Counted from the first letter of the stretch, positions 42,216 through 51,681 are shown. The stretch: DNA of 64,000 nucleotides from CATQGW01 sp965262235 (GCA_965262235.1 OZ253504.1:2356001-2420000), one strand, 5' to 3'. Translations and numbers: made by a program. The notes: generated from the letters alone by a model not told the origin.

Positions 42216-43163
42216 TTAGGGAGGTTCGTTGACGATGGTGACTGGGCCGGCGGTGATGATGCTGGGGAGTGCGTCGATGTGGCGGGGGCGTCGGGGCGGG
42301 GAGGTCGAGGGCGGGTTTGTAGGGGGATCGAGGGATGGGGCGGGTTCGTGTGAGTTGGGCGTGGGGTGCTGCGAACGGGGGTTGTGGTGGATCGGGGAGG
42401 AGTGCTTGAAGCGGGGGATGGTGGGAGTGGGGAGGCGGGGGAGGGGGTCGCGGGGGGTTGGGTGGGGACTTCGCCGCGCTGCGGTTGGCAGTTCGGCTGG
42501 CAGTCGGGTTGGGGTGTCGCCTTGCGCTTCGGCTTGGGCGTCGCGTTGTCGGATTTCTTCGAGCTCGCATGCGCTGGCGGGCCAGACGTGGATCATTTCG
42601 ATGCGCGGCTCCTCGCGCTTGCGTGGGGCGATTGGCCCGACGATGCCGAGTCCGCGGGAGAGGACGTAGACGGCGCTGAGACGGGTTGCGTCGGACTTCG
42701 TGGTGTTGGCGAGGCGGATCAGGCGGTTGCGGACGTGCTCGGGTCCGAGGATGCGACCGAGCACGTTGAGGGCGGACAGCCGCCTGCCGTCGGACGGGGC
42801 ATGGTCGGCGATTTCGGTGATCGTGCCGAGAGCGAAGTCGACGGCGGCGTCGTGACTGATGAGTTCATCGCCGTCGGGGTCGAAGTCAGAGGGGTCGCCG
42901 GGCACGAGTTCGGGGCTGAGGATTTCGATGAGTTCGTCGAGCTGGGCGAGGGCGTCGTCGTCGCTGCACGGTTCGGGCGCGGGCTCGAGCGCCTCGAGCG
43001 GCTCGAGCGGCTCGAGCGGCTTGCGCGGGACGGTGAGCGGTTGGGACTGGGGACGCCGGGCGCGGCGGAGCAGGTCGGCGAGCTGTTCTTGCTCGTCGTC
43101 GGTGAGACGCGACAGTTCGAGGTCGAGTCCGTGCGGGTCGATTGTCGCGGGCGTGGTGGTCAT
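42216..43163 (-). CDS. hypothetical protein with armadillo-like helical core and Pro-rich tail
   Basis: 315 residues, not recognised. Residues 1-35 are charged and helical (LELSRLTDDEQEQLADLLRR); 45-63 hold the short repeat LEPLEPLEALEPAPEP; 65-190 form a helical domain with GRRLSALNVLGRILGP and TRLSAVYVLSRGLG, reminiscent of helical-repeat or phage terminase small-subunit-like domains. From 215 the chain is Pro/Ser/Thr-rich and likely disordered. It has no signal peptide. It starts 7 bases after the next gene's stop, so both are one unit. G-rich codon usage on the opposite strand makes the long frame less certain at its C-terminal end. Confidence 0.6.
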   Translation of the reverse strand: MTTTPATIDPHGLDLELSRLTDDEQEQLADLLRRARRPQSQPLTVPRKPLEPLEPLEALEPAPEPCSDDDALAQLDELIEILSPELVPGDPSDFDPDGDELISHDAAVDFALGTITEIADHAPSDGRRLSALNVLGRILGPEHVRNRLIRLANTTKSDATRLSAVYVLSRGLGIVGPIAPRKREEPRIEMIHVWPASACELEEIRQRDAQAEAQGDTPTRLPAELPTAARRSPHPTPRDPLPRLPTPTIPRFKHSSPIHHNPRSQHPTPNSHEPAPSLDPPTNPPSTSPPRRPRHIDALPSIITAGPVTIVNEPP

Positions 43164-43170
43164 GGCGAGA

Positions 43171-43593
43171 TCATGTTGCGATCAGGTAGATGTCGTCGCC
43201 GTCGAGGTCGATTCCGGGCACCAGGTGGCCGTGCTCACGGGCGTTGGCGATGCGCACGTTTTCCGGGGAGTTGAGCGGGGGCGTGAGCCCGATGATTCGG
43301 ACGGGCCGTTGGAGCGCCCGGAGATGTTCGGGGCGCTCGATGCGGCGGCCGCGAGCGCGGCGGTCGGCGGCGCGGAGTTGGTCGAGGCGGTCGGCGGCGG
43401 TGCGGCGGGTGTCGTCGGAGGGGGATGTCTGAGCGAGGACGGTGAGGCCGGCGTGGACGACCTGACGGAGGGTGTCTCGGTCTTTGAGGTTGAGGTTGGG
43501 GTCGTTGAGGTCGATCGCGGCATCGGGGAGCTGGCCCGGTTCGAGCTGGGGGAGGCGTTGGCGGAGCCAGGTGAGGAGCTGGTCGTTGGTCAT
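43171..43593 (-). CDS. hypothetical protein, 140 aa
   Basis: Not recognised. The first part, NDQLLTWLRQRLPQLEPGQLPDAAIDLNDPNLNL, is followed by a helical block (LRQVVHAGLTVLAQ) and a highly basic RRARGRRIERPEHLRALQRP, and ends in GHLVPGIDLDGDDIYLIAT. The paired helical and basic regions could bind nucleic acid. It is upstream of the gene at 42216-43163 with a 7-base gap; helical blocks in both genes look alike in style (counting segments such as TRRTAADRLDQL and RLSALNVLGR), so they may form a complex. ATG 43593 is chosen because the upstream frame runs into repeats. Confidence 0.6.
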   Translation of the reverse strand: MTNDQLLTWLRQRLPQLEPGQLPDAAIDLNDPNLNLKDRDTLRQVVHAGLTVLAQTSPSDDTRRTAADRLDQLRAADRRARGRRIERPEHLRALQRPVRIIGLTPPLNSPENVRIANAREHGHLVPGIDLDGDDIYLIAT

Positions 43594-43717
43594 GTTGGGG
43601 ATGGTACCAGAACATCTGTGCGCTGGTGGGGGTGGGGAGTGTTGTGGGGGAGACGTTGGGGGGTGTGCGTTAGGGGACCTCCGCGGCAGGGAGTACGGGG
43701 TGGCCAGGTTGGGGAGG

Positions 43718-44422
43718 CCCCCCTCTGTCACTTCGTGACATCTCCCCCCGCACAGCGGGGGGAGAGATTTAAGATTCCGCTGACCACTCAATGTGGTCAG
43801 CGGGGGGAGAGCGGAACCGACTTGTGCAGAGCGTTCTTGGCGGGTGGGTCGAGTGGGCGGTTCAGTGCCGTCGGGATTGGTCGCTGCGTGCGGGCTTGGG
43901 TGGCTCGGCTGGATTCCTGCCTTCGCAGGAATGACGGAGGGGGGCGGGAATGACGGAGCGGGACTCCCGGGCTCCGCAACGGGGCGGCCCCCCTCTGCCT
44001 GCGGCATCTCCCCCCGCTTCGCGGGGGGAGAGAGGATCCGACATGTTCAGAGCGTTCTTGGTGGGTGGGTCGAGTGGGCGGTTCAGCGCCGTCGGGGTTG
44101 GTTTCTGCGTGCCGGCTTGGGTGGATCGCCTGGATTCCTGCCTTCGCAGGAATGACGAAGGGGGCAGGAATGACGGAGCGGAGCCGGCTTGTGCAGAGCG
44201 TTCTTGGCGGGTGGGTCGCGTGGGCGGTTCAGCGCCGTCGGGATTGGTCGCTGCGTGCGGGCTTGGGTGGATCGGCTGGATTCCTGCCTTCGCAGGAATG
44301 ACGGAGGGGGGCGGGAATGACGGAGCGGGGCGGGAATTGGGGGGCGGGGCTTCCGGGCTCCGCAACGGGGTGGCCCCCCTTTGTCACTTCGTGACATCTC
44401 CCCCCGCTTTGCGGGGGGAGAG
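43718..44422. repeat. repeat-dense gap: family A, B and C elements
   Basis: No gene is present in 43594-44569. It holds family B half-elements at 43718-43770, 43987-44032 and 44374-44422, an A-type hairpin at 43779-43801, and three direct copies of a 117-base unit (43821-43937, 44042-44157, 44188-44304). Each unit starts near CAGAGCGTTCTTGG and ends with GGATTCCTGCCTTCGCAGG and AATGACG. Confidence 0.85.
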
Positions 44423-44569
44423 TTATTCAACGGAGCGATCCCCGAAGTCCACCACCGCGACGCGGGACGGCCGAGCCGTGTGGCTCGCGATCTCGTGGGC
44501 TGGGCAGCCGTTGCGCGCTGCGCGGGCGGGCTGCGGTCGGTGCAACTACCATCGCGCGGGGAGGTGGAT

Positions 44570-45538
44570 ATGCGCGTTGCGTTGATGGTTGAGGGACAGA
44601 ACGGTCTCACCTGGGAGCGCTGGCGGCACATCCTGTCGCTGGCTGAGGAGCTCGGCTTCCCATCGGTCTTCCGTTCCGACCACTACTTCACGGGCTCGGT
44701 GCAGCAGAACTCGCTCGATGCGTTCCTCTCGTTCGTGATCGCGGCCTCGGAGACGTCCAACCTGCGCTTTGGGCCGATGGTCACGCCGGTCACCTTCCGC
44801 CGGCCGGTTGATGTCGGCCGGATGGCCGCGCAGCTCGATATCTTGAGCGGCGGGCGCTTCGTGATGGGCCTCGGGGCAGGCTGGAACCAGGCCGAGCACG
44901 ACACCTACGGGCTCGATTTCCCGCCGACCCGCGAGCGCTTCGAGCGACTTGAAGACATGATTCAGCTGCTGCGCGCTCTCTGGGCGCCCGGCGAGGCCAC
45001 CTACAAGGGCGACTACTACACGCTGGACGGCGCCGATTGTCTGCCCAAGCCGGGGGCGGGGCGTCCGCCGATTCTGATCGGCGGCGGCGGCGAGAAGCGC
45101 ACGCTCCCGCTCGCCGCTCAGTACGCCAATGAGTGGAACGGCGTGACGATGACGGTTGAGGTCTACAAGCACAAGCGCGATGTGCTGGCGCGCGCGTGTG
45201 AGGCGATCGGCCGCGATCCAAACGAGATCGCGCATTCCGAGATGCTGTTCCACGCCGTCGGGCCGCCCGAGCTGCGCGATGCCGGTGGCCGCGTGGCGCA
45301 GCAGGCCTTCGGTCCGCCTGGCGAGTCGCTCGAGGACTTCCTCAGCGGCTTCCGCGAGCGCGGCGCCCTGGTCGGCGGCGTCGACGAGATCGTTGACACC
45401 ATCGGCCAGCTCGCGGAAGCGGGCCTGTCCGAGATCCAGTTCCAGCACTTCATGTTCGACCGCGACGATGTGCCGCATTTCCTCGCTGAAGAGGTCGCGC
45501 CGCAGGTCGCCGGAATCAAGATTGGGGACCACAGCTGA
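44570..45538 (+). CDS. LLM class F420-dependent oxidoreductase
   Basis: 322 residues. MRVALMVEGQNGLTWERW, GFPSVFRSDHYFTG, LRFGPMVTPVTFRRPVDVGRMAAQLDILSGGRFVMGLGAGWNQAEH and PPILIGGGGEKRTLPLAAQYANEWN are characteristic F420-binding LLM segments. A GGGGAGGTGG ribosome site precedes ATG 44570. The TGA overlaps the ATG of the DinB-like gene (TGATG), so the two are coupled. DinB-fold proteins can be thiol- or metal-dependent transferases, so the pair could act on one metabolite. Confidence 0.93.
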   Translation: MRVALMVEGQNGLTWERWRHILSLAEELGFPSVFRSDHYFTGSVQQNSLDAFLSFVIAASETSNLRFGPMVTPVTFRRPVDVGRMAAQLDILSGGRFVMGLGAGWNQAEHDTYGLDFPPTRERFERLEDMIQLLRALWAPGEATYKGDYYTLDGADCLPKPGAGRPPILIGGGGEKRTLPLAAQYANEWNGVTMTVEVYKHKRDVLARACEAIGRDPNEIAHSEMLFHAVGPPELRDAGGRVAQQAFGPPGESLEDFLSGFRERGALVGGVDEIVDTIGQLAEAGLSEIQFQHFMFDRDDVPHFLAEEVAPQVAGIKIGDHS

Positions 45539-46062
45539 TGCTTGTTGGAGCACTCCTGACCCATTTCCTCGGCTCGCTGCACCAGGGCTTCGAAACGTGC
45601 GTGCGCGAACTCGATGACGAGCAAATCCATTGGCGCCATTCCGACGACACGGTCTCCATCGCCTTCCACACCTGGCACGCGGTGCGGACCAAGGACAACA
45701 TCATCAACTTCGTCTGCCAGGACCGGAAGAAGCCCGTCTGGCTGCGACAGGGCCTGGATGAGGCGTGGGGTCTGCCGCGCGTCGATCAGGGCACCGGCAT
45801 GTCCGACGAGCAGGCGCTGAAGCTGCGTGTGCCCGGCGTCGAGGCGCTGCTGCAGTACGCGCAGGACGTGCACGACGACGTCATCCCCTATGTACGCGAT
45901 TCCGGGGAGAAAGAGCTCGCCTCGACCGTCCGCGTGGTGCAGTTCGGTCACCTGGAGAAATCGCAGCAGATCATGCAGACCTGCATCGCGCACGCCAACA
46001 CTCATCTCGGCATGGTGGTCACGATGCGCGCGTTGTTGGGCATCCGCAGCCCGGGCTTCTAG
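45538..46062 (+). CDS. DinB-like metal-binding four-helix protein
   Basis: 174 residues, DinB/YfiT-type four-helix bundle. HTWH near residue 45 and HANTHLG near 152 provide the triad of histidines used by the family to bind a divalent metal. Members include thiol S-transferases and mycothiol-dependent isomerases; the substrate here is unknown. It is coupled to the LLM gene upstream and followed after 23 bases by a metallo-hydrolase, so three genes likely form one operon. Confidence 0.85.
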   Translation: MLVGALLTHFLGSLHQGFETCVRELDDEQIHWRHSDDTVSIAFHTWHAVRTKDNIINFVCQDRKKPVWLRQGLDEAWGLPRVDQGTGMSDEQALKLRVPGVEALLQYAQDVHDDVIPYVRDSGEKELASTVRVVQFGHLEKSQQIMQTCIAHANTHLGMVVTMRALLGIRSPGF

Positions 46063-46085
46063 CCTCCAGCGACAGGGAGCAGGTC

Positions 46086-47093
46086 ATGCAGGTCAGCGAA
46101 ACGGTCCGGATCGTCCCGGTTCCCGAAGACGAACCGATGCGGCCGACGCAGACGAACATCTACATCGTCGGCAAGCCCGGCGGGCAGGTGCTGACGATCG
46201 ACTCGGGCGAGGCGATCGACAAGTTCTGGTGGATGCTGCGCGGTTATCTGGCCGCCATCGATCAATCGGAGATTGGCATAGCGGCGATCTCTCACCACCA
46301 CTTCGACCATTCGGGCAACCTCAAGAACGTCCATGAGCATCTCAAAGCTGAGGTCGCTGTGCCCGAGAACGGCGTCAAGCTGCTGCGCGGGCGCCTGCCC
46401 AAGGAGGGCGTGCGAACCTTCGTCGATGGCCAGACGCTGAACCTCGACGGCGGCGTGCGCATCCAGGTGATCGCCACACCGGGCCATTCGGTCGATTCGC
46501 TCTGCTACTACATCGAGGAGGGCGGCGTCCTCTTCACCGGCGACACCGTGTTGGGCAACACGACCACAGTCGTGGGCGACATCAACAGCTACATGGCGTC
46601 GCTGCGGCGGCTGCTGGAGCTGCCCAACATCAAGGTGTTGTGCCCCGGACATGGTCCGGTGATCCGCGACACCGACGATCTGAAGGCGCGCGGCCGCCTC
46701 GAGATGTATGTGGCGCATCGAGAGATGCGCGAGAACCAGGTGCTCGAGCAGCTCGAGGGCGGCGAGCCGAAGACCTCCTGGGAGATGATGGAGGCGATCT
46801 ACGGCGACACGATCGACAAGCGTCTGCGTCGGGCTGCCGACGGCAATGTGCAGGCGCATCTGAAGTCGATGGTGAAGTCGGGCGTGGTGAGTCAGTCGCG
46901 CGGGGTGCGCAAGATGCAGCGCGCGTCGACCGTCGAGCGCGATCGTGCCAAGCAGCGCGAACGCGACACCGTGATCCGCAAAGCCAAGCGCTTCGAGCGC
47001 GACAAGCAACGCCGCCAGATCGCCCGCCAGGAGTCAGCGCCCACCGACCTCTGGAAGACCCCGCCGAGCTACCAGCTCAAATCGAAGGGCTAA
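46086..47093 (+). CDS. MBL-fold metallo-hydrolase (LACTB2/glyoxalase II-like)
   Basis: 335 residues. Zinc motif HHHFDH at 70-75 gives HxHxDH; further ligands lie in ATPGHSVDSLCYYIEE, FTGDTVLG and CPGHGPVI. A C-terminal winged-helix-like region, then a long basic coiled tail (about 285-325, KQRERDTVIRKAKRF), may bind nucleic acid. LACTB2-like proteins hydrolyse thioesters, lactones or RNA. A GGGAGCAGG ribosome site precedes ATG 46086. Last gene of the LLM/DinB group. Confidence 0.9.
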   Translation: MQVSETVRIVPVPEDEPMRPTQTNIYIVGKPGGQVLTIDSGEAIDKFWWMLRGYLAAIDQSEIGIAAISHHHFDHSGNLKNVHEHLKAEVAVPENGVKLLRGRLPKEGVRTFVDGQTLNLDGGVRIQVIATPGHSVDSLCYYIEEGGVLFTGDTVLGNTTTVVGDINSYMASLRRLLELPNIKVLCPGHGPVIRDTDDLKARGRLEMYVAHREMRENQVLEQLEGGEPKTSWEMMEAIYGDTIDKRLRRAADGNVQAHLKSMVKSGVVSQSRGVRKMQRASTVERDRAKQRERDTVIRKAKRFERDKQRRQIARQESAPTDLWKTPPSYQLKSKG

Positions 47094-47217
47094 GGCCTCG
47101 CGATCCCTGCGATGCCTTGCAAAACGGACCGCGAACAATGCACAAAGGGGATCAAGCGTGCCTTTAGGCGCATTTAAATGAATGACGTGCATTTCGGGAA
47201 AGGTTACGCTATCGGGG

Positions 47218-48921
47218 ATGTCGACCTCACGGCCCGACCCGGCTGAACTGCTGCGCCGGCTCGATGGCGAGCCGGCCGATGCGATCGAGTCGCAATTCGT
47301 CGAGTTCAAGTCCTGGAACCAGGGCCGCGCGAACACGCGCTCGCAGCTCAAGGAGGTGCGCGAAACGGTCGTGGCGTTCGCGAATGCCGCGGGCGGGGTG
47401 TTGCTCCTCGGCGTCGCGGACGGCAAACAGACGCGCGCCGATGCGATCCACGGCGCGCCCAATGTCGATCTGACGCGGCTGGCGGGCGAGATCTACAACG
47501 GGACCGACCCGCCGATCCTGGTGGACGTGAGCGAGCTGCATGAGCCGGAAGGCCGGGTGATCGTGCTGCGCATCCCCCCGGGTGTGCCGCCGCACACGAC
47601 CACCGATGGGGTCGGCAAGGTGCGGGTCGGCAAAGAGAGCAAACCGCTCACGGGGCGCGCGCTGACGGCGATGGCGATGACGCGCGGGCATCGTGACATG
47701 ACGGCTGAGCCGATCCCCGATGTCGGGCCGTCCGACCTCGATCCGAGAGAGATCCAGCGACTCCGCCGGCTGATGGTGGAGGCCGGCGACCGACCGAACC
47801 TGGCGGGCCTCGGCGATCTCGAGCTGCTCGAAGCGGTCGGCCTTGTCGGTGGCGGCGACGTGTCGCTGGCCGCCGTGCTGCTGGTTGGGACGCAGGCCCT
47901 GGTGGCGCGCTGGGCGCCGGTGCATGAGGTCATCTTCACGCGCCGCCGCGGTGAAACCGAGTACCTGCAACGCAGGGACATCCGCCTGCCGATGCTCTCG
48001 CTGCTCGACGAGGTGCAGCGGCTGGTCGAAGCGAACGTGCAGATTGAGACCGTGCAAACGGCCGGCTTCGTGCAGCTGGAGATTCCTGACATCAGCTGGC
48101 AGGTGGCGCGCGAATCGCTGCTCAACGCGCTCGTGCATCGTGACTATTTCCTGCAGCAGTCGATCCATCTCGATCTCTTCGCGGACCGCATCGAAGTGAC
48201 GAACCCGGGCGGCTTCTTCGGCGGGGTGACGGCCGAGAACATCCTGCGACATCCGCCCGTGCGGCGAAATCCCCTGCTCGGTGACGTGTTGCAGGCGAGT
48301 GGGCTGGTCAATCGTCTGGCGCTGGGTGTCGACCGGATCTACGAGGAGTTGTTGCAGCGCGGCAAAGACGTGCCGCGCTATCGGGAGGATGGGTCTTCGG
48401 TGAAGTTGGTGCTGCCAACCAGGACCGACGCGGCGTTCGCGCGGTTCGTGTATGAAGCACGGCGCGGCGGTGAAGAGCTGGGGCTCGATGACCTGATCGT
48501 GCTGCGCGGGGTCAGGCGGGCCGGTTCGCTGGACCGCTGGTCGGCGGCAGGCCTGCTGCAGCTCAGCGAGGCTGACGCGGCGGAGCGGCTGATCAGGTTG
48601 CGCGAACGTGGGTTTCTCGTTCCGCAGGGGCGCGGGCGATCGACGGTGTACCGCTTCGCTGAGCGCTATCGCGAGCTCACTCCGAGCCGCGGCGTGGGAG
48701 AGGCTGCCGGGGATGGCGACGCTCTCGCGCTGCGGCAGATGATTCTCGCCGAGCTGGGCGAACGCGAACGCCTGGCCAATGCCGACATTCGGCAATTGTC
48801 CGGTCTGTCGCGCGCGCAGGTGCACCGGATGCTGAAGGGCCTGCGCGATGAGGGACTCGTGGAGGCGCGCGGCTGGGGACGGGGCGCTCATTACGTGCTG
48901 AGCGACGCTTCGGACGCCTGA
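47218..48921 (+). CDS. AlbA_2/HATPase regulator with C-terminal winged helix
   Basis: 567 residues. The N-terminal AlbA_2 (Schlafen-like) domain has ESQFVEFKSWNQG and FANAAGGVLLLGVADGK. The middle is an ATPase region with ARESLLNALVHRDYF and FADRIEVTNPGGFFGG, as in the RecG-like putative transcriptional regulators. Two winged-helix regions follow, the last ADIRQLSGLSRAQVHRMLKGLRDEGLV. It probably acts as an ATP-responsive DNA- or RNA-binding regulator, perhaps in defence or mobile-element control. The start could be ATG 47182, but homology starts after 47218; a TACGCT -10-like box ends 7 bases before it, suggesting leaderless translation. A direct-repeat array follows the stop codon. Confidence 0.87.
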   Translation: MSTSRPDPAELLRRLDGEPADAIESQFVEFKSWNQGRANTRSQLKEVRETVVAFANAAGGVLLLGVADGKQTRADAIHGAPNVDLTRLAGEIYNGTDPPILVDVSELHEPEGRVIVLRIPPGVPPHTTTDGVGKVRVGKESKPLTGRALTAMAMTRGHRDMTAEPIPDVGPSDLDPREIQRLRRLMVEAGDRPNLAGLGDLELLEAVGLVGGGDVSLAAVLLVGTQALVARWAPVHEVIFTRRRGETEYLQRRDIRLPMLSLLDEVQRLVEANVQIETVQTAGFVQLEIPDISWQVARESLLNALVHRDYFLQQSIHLDLFADRIEVTNPGGFFGGVTAENILRHPPVRRNPLLGDVLQASGLVNRLALGVDRIYEELLQRGKDVPRYREDGSSVKLVLPTRTDAAFARFVYEARRGGEELGLDDLIVLRGVRRAGSLDRWSAAGLLQLSEADAAERLIRLRERGFLVPQGRGRSTVYRFAERYRELTPSRGVGEAAGDGDALALRQMILAELGERERLANADIRQLSGLSRAQVHRMLKGLRDEGLVEARGWGRGAHYVLSDASDA

Positions 48922-48939
48922 CAATGGCGCGCTGACAAC

Positions 48940-49271
48940 GGCACGAATGGCGCCGAGCGTGCCTTTATTCGTCTGGCGGCGGGAAAGGCACAGGAATAAA
49001 GGGACGAAAGGCGTTGACCGTGCCTTTCTTCGTCCAGGGATGGGAAAGGCACCGCGATCAAGGCACGAATGGTGTTGAGCGTGCCTTTATTCGTCTGGCG
49101 GTGGGAAAGGTACCGCGATCAAGGCACGAATGGGGTTGAGCGTGCCTTTTCTTCGTCCAGGGATGGGAAAGGCACCGCGATCAAGGCACGAATGGCGTTG
49201 AGCGTGCCTTTTCTTCGTCTGGCGGCGGGAAAGGCACGGGAATAAAGGCACGAAAGGCGCCGAACGTGCCA
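48940..49271. repeat. 61/62-bp direct repeat array, five to six units
   Basis: GTGCC anchors occur at 48959, 49020, 49081, 49142, 49204 and 49266 (spacing 61, 61, 61, 62, 62). Each unit contains GGCACGAATGGNGTTGAG and CGTGCCTTT, forming an AAGGCACG/CGTGCCTT hairpin, then TTCGTC, TGGCGGNGGGAAAGG. A related single piece lies at about 47149-47167 before the regulator gene. The remaining bases to 49425 hold no gene. Confidence 0.9.
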
Positions 49272-49425
49272 TTGTCCCCTTGCTCCGGATCAAGATGCCG
49301 TCGTAAAGGCGCGAACGGGGGCGGCTTGCGTAGTGGTGAGGGCGCGGTGAGGGCGCTTTGGGGCGCGGACCGGACCATCGCTTACCCTCCACTGCGACAC
49401 GAGTGATCAGCGCAGGAGGCGCAGC

Positions 49426-50517
49426 ATGGACTATGGCATTGGGATTCCGTCGTGGATCGATGCGTGGAAGGAAGTGGTGGCCGCTGAGGAGGCGGGGTTC
49501 ACGCATGCGTGGTTCTACGACTCGCAGCTGATCTACTCCGATGTCTGGGCCACGATGGCGCTGGCGGCGCATCACACCTCGACGATCAAGCTGGGCACGC
49601 TGGTCGCGATCCCGAGCAACCGGATCGCGCCGGTCACCGCAGCGGCGGCCGCCTCGATCAACAAGCTGGCGCCGGGCCGCGTGATTCTGGGCATCGGCAC
49701 GGGCTACACCGGGCGCAACACGATGGGGCTGCCCGCGTACCCGATCCGCCGCTATCGCGAATACGCCCAGCAGCTGCGCGGACTGCTCGACGGCGAGGAC
49801 ATTCTCTACACCGACGACGTGACCGGGCGTGAGCGCTGGATCCGCCTGATTCACGGGCACCGCTCCGAGTTCCTCAATCTCGACGATCACATTCCCGTCT
49901 ACATCGCCGCCAACGGGCCGCGCGCGCTCGGCGTGGTCGGCGAGGCGGGTGACGGCTGGGTCACGACCGGGATGGGCGGCAACGCGCAGGCTGGGTTCCC
50001 GGTGATCGCCGCCGCGGCGGAGGCGGCCGGGCGCAGCACCGAGAAGCCGTACACCGTGGGCCTCTCGTCGGGTCTCGTGCTGCGCGAGGGCGAGACGGTC
50101 AGCTCCGAACGCGTGCTGCGGCGCGTCGGCCCGGGGATGGTCCCGGGCGTGCACGCGATGTGGGAGGCGGCGCACGGCCCGGGCGCCAGCCTGGGGATGA
50201 GCAATCCCGACCTCGCCGGCGAATACAACAACTACATCCGCGAATACTCGCGCGAGAAGGGCACGCCGGAGGATCGCCTCTATCTCGACGTCCATGAGGG
50301 CCACATGGTCTACCTCAAGCCCGGCGAGGAGCGCTTCATCGACACCAACGTGATGTCGCGCACGCTGATCGGCAGCGGCCCCGAGATCATCGGCAAACTC
50401 GAAGCGCTTGAGGCTGAGGGCGTCGACAACATCGCGCTCTGCGCCAACGACCCCGAAGGGGCACGCGAGCTGATCGAAGAGTTCGCGCGCGAAGTGATCC
50501 AGCCGACGAGCGGCTGA
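49426..50517 (+). CDS. LLM class flavin-dependent oxidoreductase, tandem paralogue 1
   Basis: 363 residues. MDYGIGIPSWIDAW, HAWFYDSQLIYSD, TIKLGTLVAIPSNRIAPVTA, GRVILGIGTGYTGRNTMG and AANGPRALGVVGEAGDGWVTT are family segments. RLYLDVHEGHMVYLKPGEE near 280 is shared by all three paralogues. GCAGGAGG precedes the ATG. It is the most diverged of the three. Together they look like an array of isoenzymes for related substrates, probably monooxygenases or F420-dependent reductases. Confidence 0.94.
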   Translation: MDYGIGIPSWIDAWKEVVAAEEAGFTHAWFYDSQLIYSDVWATMALAAHHTSTIKLGTLVAIPSNRIAPVTAAAAASINKLAPGRVILGIGTGYTGRNTMGLPAYPIRRYREYAQQLRGLLDGEDILYTDDVTGRERWIRLIHGHRSEFLNLDDHIPVYIAANGPRALGVVGEAGDGWVTTGMGGNAQAGFPVIAAAAEAAGRSTEKPYTVGLSSGLVLREGETVSSERVLRRVGPGMVPGVHAMWEAAHGPGASLGMSNPDLAGEYNNYIREYSREKGTPEDRLYLDVHEGHMVYLKPGEERFIDTNVMSRTLIGSGPEIIGKLEALEAEGVDNIALCANDPEGARELIEEFAREVIQPTSG

Positions 50518-50534
50518 ACCGAGCGGAGGACGAG

Positions 50535-51629
50535 ATGGATTACGGGCTCTGCGTCCCGACCTATATCGACATGTGGCGCGAGGTGGTCGCGGCCGAAGAG
50601 GCCGGCTTTACGCACGCCTGGTTCCCCGATTCGCAGCTGATCTGGTCGGACACCTACGCCGCAATGGCGCTGGCGGCCGAACGCACCTCGACGATCAAGT
50701 TGGGCACACTGGTCTCGATCCCGAGCAACCGGATCGCGCCGGTGACGGCGTCGGCGATCGCGACGATCAACAAGCTGGCGCCGGGACGCGTGATCTTGGC
50801 GCTGGGAACGGGCTACACGGGGCGCAACACGATGGGGTTGCCGTCCTACCCCGTGGCCAAGTTCCGCGAGTACTCGCAGCAGGTCAAGGGGCTGCTGGCC
50901 GGTGAGGACGTGCTGTTCAGCGACGATGTCACGGGCGCCGATCGCTGGATCCGGCTGATTCATCCCAACCACGAGGACTTCATCAACATCACCGACCCGA
51001 TCCCGCTCTATCTCGCCGCCAACGGGCCCAGGGCGATGGCGGTGGTGGGCGAGCTGGGCGACGGATGGGTGACGGCGGGCGGCGGTCCCGCTGTCGCGGC
51101 GGGCTTCCCGATCATCGAGCAGGGCGCGACAAGCGTCGGGCGAGCCTACGAGAAGCCGTACACCGTCTCGCTCGACGGCGCCTGCGTGCTGCGCGACGGC
51201 GAGACGATTAGCTCGCCGCGGGTTGTGCAGCGCGTCGGGCCCTGGGCGGTGGTCGCGGCGCACACGCTCTGGGAGATGTCGCACGGACGCTGGGGCTCGC
51301 ATCTGCCGGCCAGCGACGCGGACACGGCCGGCCGCTACCACCAGTACATCAGCGAGTACGCCGAGGCGCGCGGGCGACCGACCGACCGGCTCTACCTCGA
51401 TGTCCACGAGGGGCACTATTCGTACCTCAAGGAGGGCGAGGAGCAGTTCGTTGATCCCGACCGGGTGCGTCACGGGTATATCGGCAGCGGCCCGGAGATC
51501 ATCGAGAAGGTCGAGGCGGCCGAGGCTCACGGGATCAACCACCTCGCGCTGGCGGCGCACAGTCCTGCGGGCGCGCGCGAACTGATCGCCGACTTCGCGC
51601 GCGAGGTGATTCAACCGACCAGCGGCTGA
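50535..51629 (+). CDS. LLM class flavin-dependent oxidoreductase, tandem paralogue 2
   Basis: 364 residues. MDYGLCVPTYIDMWREVVAAEEAGFTHAWFPDSQLIWSDTYA is almost the same as in paralogue 3, and DVLFSDDVTGADRWIRLIHPNHEDFINI is shared. The middle region (about 175-250), AMAVVGELGDGWVTAGGGPAVAAGF and the following ~60 residues, is where the two differ most, as expected if substrate contacts have diverged. It follows paralogue 1 by 17 bases, with GAGCGGAGGACGAG as ribosome site. Confidence 0.94.
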   Translation: MDYGLCVPTYIDMWREVVAAEEAGFTHAWFPDSQLIWSDTYAAMALAAERTSTIKLGTLVSIPSNRIAPVTASAIATINKLAPGRVILALGTGYTGRNTMGLPSYPVAKFREYSQQVKGLLAGEDVLFSDDVTGADRWIRLIHPNHEDFINITDPIPLYLAANGPRAMAVVGELGDGWVTAGGGPAVAAGFPIIEQGATSVGRAYEKPYTVSLDGACVLRDGETISSPRVVQRVGPWAVVAAHTLWEMSHGRWGSHLPASDADTAGRYHQYISEYAEARGRPTDRLYLDVHEGHYSYLKEGEEQFVDPDRVRHGYIGSGPEIIEKVEAAEAHGINHLALAAHSPAGARELIADFAREVIQPTSG

Positions 51630-51681
51630 GCGAGCTGCGAGCAAACACGTAGGCGTGGACGTCGGCGTCGAGGGGGCAAGC

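Noticed and set aside
48940..49271. Possible CRISPR array
   Set aside because: The 61-bp units repeat along their whole length without variable spacers, and no cas genes are present.
48922..49425. Plasmid-type iterons and replication origin
   Set aside because: Direct repeats are present, but no replication initiator gene or AT-rich unwinding region is adjacent.
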